Assembly: GCA_026416315.1 (NCBI GenBank)
Contig: JAOAFK010000068.1
Span: forward strand, 1-28,527
DNA length: 28,527 bases
Direction of reading: 5' to 3'
Source: Syntrophorhabdaceae bacterium
Lineage (GTDB): Bacteria; Desulfobacterota; Syntrophorhabdia; Syntrophorhabdales; Syntrophorhabdaceae
The notes under the pieces were generated by a model. The model had not been told where the DNA came from, did not search any database, and saw only the letters and a list, made by a program, of their open reading frames with translations. How positions within the stretch are numbered: position 1 is the stretch's first letter; each line of letters begins with the position of its first letter. Shown piece by piece: positions 8,374 to 15,790 of this stretch. Position numbers and translations under genes: made by a program.

Positions 8374-9234
8374 TTAACCCCTTGGATGATACTTTTTGTG
8401 AATTTCTTTTAACCTTTTGCTATCTACATGGGTATATATCTGGGTTGTGGAAATATCTTCATGGCCGAGGAGTAACTGGACAGACCTTAAATCAGCACCA
8501 CCCTCTAATAGATGGGTTGCAAAGGTATGTCTTATTGTATGGGGAGATACATGGGTTCTCTCAATCTTTCTTGCATATTTTCTTATAATCTTCCATATGG
8601 CCTGTCTTGTTAATCTCCCCCCTTTTTTGTTACTAAAAAGATATGGACCTTTTGGTTTTTCTTCAAAAAGATATCTTTTTATTGCCTCTTTTGAATAAGA
8701 ACCAATGGGCACAACCCTTTCCTTTGACCTTTTACCCGTTGCTATAAGAAAACCTCCATCAAGGTTTATATCACTCTTTTTTAGATTAATAAGTTCTGAT
8801 ACCCTAAGTCCTGTGGCATACATGAGTTCAAGCATTGTTCTATCCCTTAATGATTTCCTTTCTCCTTCAGTGAGCCTTAACAATTCCAACATCTCTTCCT
8901 GACTTAAAACCTCTGGTATGGAAGGCCTATATTTAGGGGCTTCTAATTCTTCAAAGGGATTTGTCTTAATCAATCCTTCCATGGTCATAAAATTAAAAAA
9001 ACCTCTCAGACTTGAAATGGACCTTGTGATACTTCTTGTCTTTTTCCCTCTGTCCATAAGATGGGCTATAAAATTGTTCACATCCTCTTGAAGGGGAAAC
9101 TGTATTGAATTCTCTTCAAGATATTTTAAAAACTCAAGGATATCTCTTGTATAGGCTTCAATGGTGTGGTTTGAGGCGCCTCTCTCGGCAGTTAAATAGC
9201 CTATGTAACTGTCAAGGCAGTGATAAAAGTTCAT
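8374..9234 (-). CDS. xerD: Tyrosine recombinase XerD
   Basis: XerD resolves chromosome dimers at dif, normally with XerC. The N-terminal SAM-like core-binding domain covers about residues 1-95. The catalytic set is complete: R144 in TGLRVSEL, K168 in GKRSKERVVPIG, H232 and R235 in HTIRHTFATHLL, H258 in LLGH, and the nucleophile Y267 in STTQIYTHV. The C-terminal ending RLKEIHKKYHPRG matches XerD better than XerC. Length (286 residues) is normal. No mobile-element features or att-like repeats surround it, and it sits inside a housekeeping operon 7 bp after dut, so it is the chromosomal enzyme and not a phage integrase. Confidence 0.9.
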   Translation of the reverse strand: MNFYHCLDSYIGYLTAERGASNHTIEAYTRDILEFLKYLEENSIQFPLQEDVNNFIAHLMDRGKKTRSITRSISSLRGFFNFMTMEGLIKTNPFEELEAPKYRPSIPEVLSQEEMLELLRLTEGERKSLRDRTMLELMYATGLRVSELINLKKSDINLDGGFLIATGKRSKERVVPIGSYSKEAIKRYLFEEKPKGPYLFSNKKGGRLTRQAIWKIIRKYARKIERTHVSPHTIRHTFATHLLEGGADLRSVQLLLGHEDISTTQIYTHVDSKRLKEIHKKYHPRG

Positions 9235-9241
9235 CCATCAC

Positions 9242-9682
9242 CTATATGCCTGTAGAACCAAAACCACCTTCGCCCCTTTTTGTTTCTGGTAATTTAGACA
9301 CAATATCAAATTCTGCCTTTGCAATGCTTTTAAATACAATCTGGGCGATTCTGTCACCATTTTTTATGGTAAAAGGTTCATGACCGAGATTTATAAGAAG
9401 AACCTTTACCTCTCCCCTGTAATCACTATCGATTGTGCCTGGTGTATTCAAAACGGTGATGCCATAATTGTATGCAAGACCACTGCGGGGCCTTACCTCT
9501 CCTTCATACCCCTGGGGTATACTCAAAAATATCCCCGTAGGAATTAAAGCCCTCTCGAGAGGTTTTATTGTGACAGGGTCTTCAATATAGGCAAATAGAT
9601 CCATTCCAGAAGCAAAATCCGTTGCATATTGAGGAAGCTTTGCCCCATCTTTTTTAGTCACATATACCTTCAGTTTTTCCAT
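9242..9682 (-). CDS. dut: dUTP diphosphatase
   Basis: Dut hydrolyses dUTP to dUMP and pyrophosphate, keeping uracil out of DNA and feeding dTMP synthesis. All five motifs of the trimeric dUTPase family are present: ASGMDLF (24-30), PRSGLA (65-70), GTIDSDYRG with the catalytic-motif Asp85 (82-90), GDRIAQIVF (109-117), and the C-terminal lid RGEGGFGSTG (136-145). The 146-residue length is typical. The start codon lies inside the 3' end of the M16 peptidase gene, a 13-bp overlap, suggesting coupled translation. Confidence 0.96.
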   Translation of the reverse strand: MEKLKVYVTKKDGAKLPQYATDFASGMDLFAYIEDPVTIKPLERALIPTGIFLSIPQGYEGEVRPRSGLAYNYGITVLNTPGTIDSDYRGEVKVLLINLGHEPFTIKNGDRIAQIVFKSIAKAEFDIVSKLPETKRGEGGFGSTGI

Positions 9683-10929
9683 ATTTCTTCAATAGCCTTT
9701 ATATTTGCCTTTCCCAGGACTGTAATAGAAATATTTTCCATATCATGGAATATGAGGTCAATTACAGCATTGATATCCTTTTTTTCTATTCCCTCTATCT
9801 CTTTGATGGTTTCTTTTAAGGGGATGTATCCATCGAAATATATCTCGTTTTTCGCAAGCCTTCCCATCCTTGCATCTGAACTCTCTAAGGACATAAAAAG
9901 GTTGCCTTTAATATGGTCTTTTGAAAATTGCAACTCATTATCCGATATGCCATCTTTTTTGATTCTTAAAATTTCTTCCTTTAAAAGGGACATGACTTCA
10001 AGGACATTTTCCTCTGATGTGGAAGTGGATATCCCGAATGTTCCTGTGTCTTTAAAACAACTCACATAGGAATAGATATTATAAACAAGACCCCTTTTTT
10101 CTCTAATCTCTTGAAACAGGTGAGAACTTGCACTGCCTCCTATTATGGCATTCAATGCATAAAGGGCATATCTTTTATCATCCACCTGACTCACACCCTT
10201 TGTTCCCAGACAGATATAGGTGTGTTCAAGGTCTCTCTCAATGTAGTTTATATGATTCTGAGGAACCGGAACAGTTAATTCATCTTTTCCATTTTCATAT
10301 GCCTCGCAACTATCAAAGGCCTTTTTTATTTTGGCCATAAAGACTTCATGGTCAACTCTTCCTGTTGCGGTGATTATCAACCTTTTAGGATTATAATGTC
10401 TTTTGAAGTGCTCAATTAAATCATTTTGGGTGAACCTTTCTATGTTTTCATGGGTACCTAATATGGTCATGCCAAGGGGATGGTCTTTAAAATACGAGGC
10501 ATTGAAGAGATCAAAAATATACTCCTCTGGATTGTCTTCTACCATCTTTATCTCCTGGGCAATCACATATTTTTCTCTCGCCATGTCGTCATTTCTGAAC
10601 AGGGAATTTTTATACATATCTGATAAGACATCAATGGCAATATCCATATCCTTCTTCAATACCTTTGCATAAAGGCACGTATACTCTTTTCCTGTAAATG
10701 CATTGATCGTGCCACCTATGGCGTCAATCTCCCTTGCGATCTCATAGGCTGTTCTTTTTTGGGTACCTTTAAAGAGCATATGTTCTATGAAATGGGATAT
10801 GCCGTTGTTTGTATGGTCCTCGTATCTACTACCCGTCTTCCACCATAATCCAATCGAAATGGATGAGAAATATGGGATGGATTCTGTAACTATTGTCAGG
10901 CCGTTTTGTAGGACTGTTTTTCTGTACAT
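9670..10929 (-). CDS. M16 family zinc peptidase (processing-peptidase-like)
   Basis: This protein resembles the bacterial relatives of the mitochondrial processing peptidase beta subunit (YmxG/MlpA type). The inverted zinc motif HFIEH is at residues 46-50, and the downstream segment AQEIKMVEDNPEEY supplies the third zinc-ligand glutamate region. The C-terminal M16 domain is also present, with the glycine-rich and RGLVY-type elements typical of it. It lacks a signal peptide, so cytoplasmic action is likely. The substrate is unknown. Its ATG follows the pnp stop codon with no gap; pnp next to an M16 peptidase gene is a recurrent bacterial arrangement (for example in Bacillus). Confidence 0.92.
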   Translation of the reverse strand: MYRKTVLQNGLTIVTESIPYFSSISIGLWWKTGSRYEDHTNNGISHFIEHMLFKGTQKRTAYEIAREIDAIGGTINAFTGKEYTCLYAKVLKKDMDIAIDVLSDMYKNSLFRNDDMAREKYVIAQEIKMVEDNPEEYIFDLFNASYFKDHPLGMTILGTHENIERFTQNDLIEHFKRHYNPKRLIITATGRVDHEVFMAKIKKAFDSCEAYENGKDELTVPVPQNHINYIERDLEHTYICLGTKGVSQVDDKRYALYALNAIIGGSASSHLFQEIREKRGLVYNIYSYVSCFKDTGTFGISTSTSEENVLEVMSLLKEEILRIKKDGISDNELQFSKDHIKGNLFMSLESSDARMGRLAKNEIYFDGYIPLKETIKEIEGIEKKDINAVIDLIFHDMENISITVLGKANIKAIEEIWKN

Positions 10930-13017
10930 CTATTTCTTTTTTTCCTGCTTATCACCCAATACTGCCTTTCTTGAAAGTCTTATCCTGCCGCTGGGCTCAA
11001 TATCAATGACCTTCACAAGCATCTCATCACGTTCTTTTACAATATCTGATGGTCTCTTTACATATCCATCTGAAAGCTGACTTATATGGACAAAACCATC
11101 CACATTGGGCATTATATCCACAATCACCCCTGAATCAAGGACCTTTTTTACCTTTCCAAGATAGATGTCTCCAACCTCAACCTCTTTTGTGATCTGTTTT
11201 ATAATCCTTATGGCCTCGTCCGCAGAAGCCTTGTCATTTGAGGCAATCCTAACAAGACCTGTATCTTCAATATCTATTTTTACACCTGTCTGGTCAATAA
11301 TACCTTTTATTACTTTTCCGCCCGGGCCTATCACGTCTCTTATTTTGTCCGGTTTTATATTTATGGTATAAATTCTCGGCGCATAAGGTGATAGGGATTC
11401 TCTTGGTTTACTTAAAGTGTTGCTCATGATATCCAATATTTTATTGATGCCCACCTGCGCCTGGGATACTGCCCTTGACATAATTTCCTTTGTTATTCCC
11501 TTGATCTTAATATCCATCTGAATTGCAGTGATGCCAGTCCTTGTTCCTGCAATCTTAAAATCCATATCTCCCATATGGTCTTCATCGCCTATAATATCGG
11601 AGAGTATAATCTCTTGTTCCCCCTCCTTCACAAGACCCATGGCAATACCTGCCACCATATCTTTTATAGGAACCCCAGCATCCATTAAAGAAAGACATCC
11701 ACTGCAAACCGTGGCCATAGAGGATGAACCGTTTGATTCAAGTATTTCAGATACAATCCTTATTGTATAAGGAAATTCCTCTTTTTTCGGTAGCACCGGA
11801 GATAGGGCCCTCTCTGCGAGATTTCCATGCCCTATTTCCCTTCTTGAGGGACCCCTCAACATGGCTATTTCTCCCACAGAAAAGGGAGGGAAATTGTAAT
11901 GGAGCATGAAACTCTTAAATGTCTCACCTTCATATAAGGACTCTACCTTCTGCTCATCCTCTGACGTGCCTATAGTAGTTACTGCCAGGGCCTGGGTTTC
12001 ACCCCTTGTAAATAAAGCTGACCCATGCGTTCTTGGAAGGATTCCCACCTGACAGGTAACATTTCTTATTTCATCAGGACTTCTCCCATCAATCCTTATA
12101 CCTTTTGTTATGAGCTCCTGCCTCATTATATCCCTTGTGATATCTTCAAAATGTCTCTTAATGATTGCTTCTTCTATGTCCTGATATTCTTCTGTCAAAG
12201 ATTTTAAAATGTTTCCCAGTCTTTCAGCGCGCATAATCTTCTTTGGCAGCGCTAAAGCCTCTTTAATCTCCTCTCCCACCTTCTCTTCAATTATTTTCTT
12301 CAGCTCATCCTTTTCATCTTTTGCATTAAATACCCATTTTTCTTTTCCAATTCTTTCCCTTAAAACGTTCTGACATTCAATAAGGGGCATTATATGTTGG
12401 TGACCGAAATGTATGGCCTCTATAAGGTCATCCCCTTTTACAAATTTTGCAGAGCCTTCAACCATTATTATGGCATCTTTAGTACCTGTCATCACTATAT
12501 CGATGTCGCTTTCTTCAAGGTCGTATGTAGAAGGGTTTATGATGAATCTACCGTCTTTTCTTCCTAATTTTACCCCTGCAAGGGGGCCTTCAAAAGGTAT
12601 CTCTGATATCATAAGGGCACATGATGCCCCAAGTATCCCTAATATGGCCGGGTCATTTTCCTGATCTGCAGATAAAACCGTTGCTATGATCTGCACCTCA
12701 TTATTGAAACCTTTTGGAAAAAGGGGTCTTAAGGGCCTATCAATCAGACGGGACATTAAAATCTCTCTATCCGAAGGTTTGCCCTCTCTTTTAAAAAAAC
12801 CACCGGGAAATTTTCCCGCTGCATAAGACATTTCTTGGTAATTCACAATAAGGGGTAGAAAATCTCTATCAGATTCTTTTTTATCCATCACGGCAGTTAC
12901 AAGAACAACTGTATCTGCATACTGGACGAGAACGCTTCCATTTGCCTGTTTTGCTATAGACCCAGTGCTGATGGTCAGTTCCCTGCCAGCATAATCTATC
13001 TTAATACTTTCTTCCAT
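10930..13017 (-). CDS. pnp: Polyribonucleotide nucleotidyltransferase (PNPase)
   Basis: PNPase degrades RNA 3'-to-5' by phosphorolysis and is a degradosome component in many bacteria. The 695-residue protein has the standard order: a first RNase PH domain, a helical linker, a second RNase PH domain with the active-site segment EDHMGDMDFK (D480 and D486, matching the E. coli aspartates D486 and D492), a KH domain containing VIGPGGKVIK (about 553-615), and a C-terminal S1 domain (about 620-690). A GGAG ribosome-binding site precedes the ATG. It lies 21 bp after rpsO, the conserved rpsO-pnp order. No hairpin is evident in the 21-bp gap, so any RNase III-type autocontrol like that of E. coli would need other sites. 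Confidence 0.98.
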   Translation of the reverse strand: MEESIKIDYAGRELTISTGSIAKQANGSVLVQYADTVVLVTAVMDKKESDRDFLPLIVNYQEMSYAAGKFPGGFFKREGKPSDREILMSRLIDRPLRPLFPKGFNNEVQIIATVLSADQENDPAILGILGASCALMISEIPFEGPLAGVKLGRKDGRFIINPSTYDLEESDIDIVMTGTKDAIIMVEGSAKFVKGDDLIEAIHFGHQHIMPLIECQNVLRERIGKEKWVFNAKDEKDELKKIIEEKVGEEIKEALALPKKIMRAERLGNILKSLTEEYQDIEEAIIKRHFEDITRDIMRQELITKGIRIDGRSPDEIRNVTCQVGILPRTHGSALFTRGETQALAVTTIGTSEDEQKVESLYEGETFKSFMLHYNFPPFSVGEIAMLRGPSRREIGHGNLAERALSPVLPKKEEFPYTIRIVSEILESNGSSSMATVCSGCLSLMDAGVPIKDMVAGIAMGLVKEGEQEIILSDIIGDEDHMGDMDFKIAGTRTGITAIQMDIKIKGITKEIMSRAVSQAQVGINKILDIMSNTLSKPRESLSPYAPRIYTINIKPDKIRDVIGPGGKVIKGIIDQTGVKIDIEDTGLVRIASNDKASADEAIRIIKQITKEVEVGDIYLGKVKKVLDSGVIVDIMPNVDGFVHISQLSDGYVKRPSDIVKERDEMLVKVIDIEPSGRIRLSRKAVLGDKQEKKK

Positions 13018-13038
13018 ATTTTTTCTCCAGCTTAACCT

Positions 13039-13308
13039 TTATTTTCTTAATCCAAGCTTCTCTATCAACCTCTTGTATCTATCCGTGTGTTTCTGTTTTA
13101 GATACTCAAGGAGCCTTCTTCTTGTCCCCACAAGGACAAGCAACCCCCTTCTTGAGTTATGGTCTTTTGAAAACTTTTTAAAGTGTTCAGATAGTAGTCT
13201 TATTCGTTCTGTGAGTATTGCAATCTGAACTTCAGGTGAGCCCGTATCCTTTTCATGTGTTCTAAATTCTTCTATTATCTTTTTCTTTTGGGCTGAAGTG
13301 AGTGCCAT
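13039..13308 (-). CDS. rpsO: 30S ribosomal protein S15
   Basis: S15 binds 16S rRNA at the central-domain three-way junction early in 30S assembly. The 89-residue length is exact for the family. Signature segments include DTGSPEVQIAILTERI and DHNSRRGLLVLVGTRRRLLEYL. The TAAGGAGGTAAC ribosome-binding site just upstream is the strongest in the operon, as expected for a ribosomal protein, and it includes the truB stop codon. Confidence 0.99.
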   Translation of the reverse strand: MALTSAQKKKIIEEFRTHEKDTGSPEVQIAILTERIRLLSEHFKKFSKDHNSRRGLLVLVGTRRRLLEYLKQKHTDRYKRLIEKLGLRK

Positions 13309-13317
13309 GTTACCTCC

Positions 13318-14202
13318 TTAATTGTTTATAAGTCTCTTTACTTTTATCGTATTTGTTTTTATATCAGTCATACCGATTGCTATAAGTCTACCGCTTTTAT
13401 TAAAAAGTTTCACCATCTCATCATTTTTTGGGGCATTCATACTGCTCATTATAGGTACCGGCATACCCTGTTTTAAAAACCTTTCAAACTGTGTATCTAT
13501 TACAATTTTATTCATGCCAGGCAATATATCTTCTACAGGTACAATATATCTTTCAATGTCAGCCTTTTCTTTTATTTCATCGAGGCCAACACTCATATTG
13601 TAAGTAAAATCCCCATGTTTTGTTCTTACAAGGCTGTATAATGTTGCACCACAACCTATGATTTCTCCAAAATCATTGGCCAGAGATCTGATATAAGTCC
13701 CTTTAGAACAGGTTACCTCCACATCTACATAAGGATGAGTATAATCTAATAATTTTATATTAAAAATATGGACCTTTTTTTCTGGAACATCCACCTCTAT
13801 TCCCTTTCTTGCCAGCTTATATAGAGGTTTTTTGTTCACCTTCTTTGATGAAAAGATAGGCACCTTCTGTGTAATCTCACCTTTAAACCCTTTTAAGGCT
13901 TCTTCTAATTGTTCTCTTTTAAATTCATTTGGTTCTGTTTTTTCAAGGACCTTCCCCTCTATATCAAAGGTGTCTGTCCTGACACCTAATAAAAATCTCG
14001 CCTTATATGACTTTTCATGATCTTCAAGGAGTGGTATAAGCTTCACCCCTTCATTTATAGCAACAGGCAATACACCCGTGGCATTTCTATCGAGTGTACC
14101 GATATAACCTATCTTTTTAAAGGTACATATCTTTTTCAATCTTCTTATTACATCAAAAGATGACATGCCAGTATTTTTATTTATTATGAGAAAACCGTTC
14201 AT
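13318..14202 (-). CDS. truB: tRNA pseudouridine-55 synthase
   Basis: TruB makes pseudouridine 55 in the T-arm of tRNA. The catalytic aspartate is Asp38 in GTLDRNATGVLP. Later elements such as SKGTYIRSLANDFGE and a C-terminal PUA-like region (about 225-294) support the assignment. Two normally conserved positions around the active site differ: the usual GHTGxLDPxATG reads GYIGTLDRNATG here, so the histidine matching E. coli His43 is Tyr33 and the Pro after Asp is Arg39. Asp38 itself is kept, so activity is still likely. The ATG abuts the nrnA stop codon. Confidence 0.95.
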   Translation of the reverse strand: MNGFLIINKNTGMSSFDVIRRLKKICTFKKIGYIGTLDRNATGVLPVAINEGVKLIPLLEDHEKSYKARFLLGVRTDTFDIEGKVLEKTEPNEFKREQLEEALKGFKGEITQKVPIFSSKKVNKKPLYKLARKGIEVDVPEKKVHIFNIKLLDYTHPYVDVEVTCSKGTYIRSLANDFGEIIGCGATLYSLVRTKHGDFTYNMSVGLDEIKEKADIERYIVPVEDILPGMNKIVIDTQFERFLKQGMPVPIMSSMNAPKNDEMVKLFNKSGRLIAIGMTDIKTNTIKVKRLINN

Positions 14203-15156
14203 CTAATCCTTTATTACCCCTAATAGTTTCTTCTTCACCTCATCTAAATCTCCGTCTATATAGCAACCTGCAGCCTTTTTATGGCCACCACCACCGAATA
14301 AACTGCATATTGCCGATACATCTCCATTACCCTTTGACCTCATACTGATTTTATATCGATTATTTTCAATCTGTCTTATAAACACAGCCATTTCAATGCC
14401 ATCCATTTCTTTTATAAATTCTACAAATCCATCTGTAAATTCTTCTAATGAGTAGCCTTTTTCAGCCATATCCTTTGTTATATGTGCCATTATAATTTTA
14501 CCATCTTTATGGGTTTCAAGGGTATTTAATACCTTTCCAAGAAGAAAAAACCTTTCTTTTGGATGACTCTCATATACCTTCTGTGCCACATAGGCTGGTT
14601 TAACACCGATTTCTATCATGTGGGCGCATATATGTAAGGCCTTTGCATTTGTGTTTTCATATCTGAATGAACCAGTGTCAGTAAGAATTGCCGTATATAT
14701 ATTTATGGCCATATCAAGGGTTATCTCCGCTTCAAGGAATTTGATTAGGTCATATATAATCTCTGCTGTTGATGATGCATCGGGAAGAACGAGATTTATA
14801 TCCCCGAAAAAACTATTTGTATTGTGGTGGTCAATATTTATTATGAATCCGTTGCTTTTTATTTTTTCGTAATCATTGCCTATCCTGTGGAGGTCTCCGC
14901 AATCAAGAACAAAGATCGTGTCAAATGTGTCTTTTGGCAGTTCTTTAAAAAAAAGCCTGTTTGTGTCTGGTTGAGGTAAAAACGTGTATTTATAAGGCAC
15001 GTTATCCTTTAAAAAAACTGACACCTCCTTTTTATAATTCCTCAGCAGCCAGTAAAAACAAAATACTGACCCCACAGCATCTCCATCCAAGCTGATATGG
15101 GTTGTAATGAGAAATTTATTTCCTTTTTCTATTTTTTCTTTAATCTGAGTGAGCAT
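14203..15156 (-). CDS. nrnA: Bifunctional oligoribonuclease / pAp phosphatase (NrnA, DHH family)
   Basis: NrnA-type DHH/DHHA1 proteins degrade short RNA oligonucleotides and dephosphorylate pAp. The sequence keeps the metal-binding motifs THISLDGDAVGS (D24, D26), DCGD (D85, D88) and DHH (109-111), and the DHHA1 nucleic-acid motif GGGGHKKAAG (288-297). The length of 317 residues is typical. Its position between rbfA and truB is a common arrangement in bacteria outside the gammaproteobacteria. It would finish the breakdown of fragments left by PNPase, encoded in the same operon. It overlaps rbfA by 17 bp. Confidence 0.94.
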   Translation of the reverse strand: MLTQIKEKIEKGNKFLITTHISLDGDAVGSVFCFYWLLRNYKKEVSVFLKDNVPYKYTFLPQPDTNRLFFKELPKDTFDTIFVLDCGDLHRIGNDYEKIKSNGFIINIDHHNTNSFFGDINLVLPDASSTAEIIYDLIKFLEAEITLDMAINIYTAILTDTGSFRYENTNAKALHICAHMIEIGVKPAYVAQKVYESHPKERFFLLGKVLNTLETHKDGKIIMAHITKDMAEKGYSLEEFTDGFVEFIKEMDGIEMAVFIRQIENNRYKISMRSKGNGDVSAICSLFGGGGHKKAAGCYIDGDLDEVKKKLLGVIKD

Positions 15157-15490
15157 CTTTTTCCTTTTTCAATATTTCTTCAATACGGGCTACCTTTTCA
15201 AAGGTGTCATCAAGGACAAAATTAATTTCAGGTATATATTTAAGCCTTATCCTCTGACCCAATAAAAATTTTATATATCCTTTTGACCTATTTAGAGCAG
15301 CCATGGATTTTGCCTTCTCTGCCTCATCGCCGTAAACAGAACAGAAAACCTTTGCAAACTTTAGGTCTTCTGTGAGCTTTACCTCCATGATAGTAACAAA
15401 ACCTATTCCCGGGTCTTTAATATCCCTAAAGAGTATCTGGGACATCTCTTCTCTTAACTGGTCTTGAATCCTTAATCTTCTATATTTCAT
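15140..15490 (-). CDS. rbfA: Ribosome-binding factor A
   Basis: RbfA helps mature the 3' and 5' ends of 16S rRNA during late 30S assembly. The 116-residue product has the KH-like core with ILFRDIKDPGIGFVTI, then the strand LKFAKVFCSVYGD. I take the ATG at 15490 as start because it gives the usual MxxRRLRIQ opening. A longer reading begins at a TTG at 15502 and adds only four residues. Either start lies within the end of the DUF503 gene, so the two are probably translationally coupled. Confidence 0.93.
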   Translation of the reverse strand: MKYRRLRIQDQLREEMSQILFRDIKDPGIGFVTIMEVKLTEDLKFAKVFCSVYGDEAEKAKSMAALNRSKGYIKFLLGQRIRLKYIPEINFVLDDTFEKVARIEEILKKEKDAHSD

Positions 15491-15779
15491 GTCCAAGGAC
15501 AATAATTTCAGAACTTGTACTTATAACCTTGCCGATATATAGTGATTCAATATAATTACAAACATTTTCCATGGCCATATCGATATGGTCTTTTTTAATC
15601 CCCACCACGGAAAAACCGATCTTTGCCCTTTGCCACAGATTGTTTTCGCTTAACTCTGCCATAGATATATTGAATTTAACCCTTGTTTTATCTATTATCT
15701 TTTTCACAGCCTGTCTTTTATCCTTCAGTGAATGGCTATCCGGTAAAAAGATCTCAACAACAGAAATACCTACTATCAT
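15480..15779 (-). CDS. DUF503 family protein (YlxP-like)
   Basis: This small protein belongs to the DUF503/YlxP family, whose gene nearly always sits between infB and rbfA. The N-terminus reads MIVGISVVEIFLPDSHSLKDKR, with SHSLKDKR the family signature, followed by a ferredoxin-like alpha-beta pattern. Members have been proposed to act in ribosome assembly or RNA binding, but the role here rests on context. I prefer the ATG at 15779, giving 99 residues; an in-frame TTG at 15785 would add two. Confidence 0.88.
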   Translation of the reverse strand: MIVGISVVEIFLPDSHSLKDKRQAVKKIIDKTRVKFNISMAELSENNLWQRAKIGFSVVGIKKDHIDMAMENVCNYIESLYIGKVISTSSEIIVLGHEI

Positions 15780-15790
15780 AATCAATCATC

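Noticed and set aside
8374..9234. Phage or integrative-element integrase
   Set aside because: The gene is embedded in a housekeeping operon, has the XerD C-terminal ending, and no tRNA gene or direct-repeat att sites flank it.
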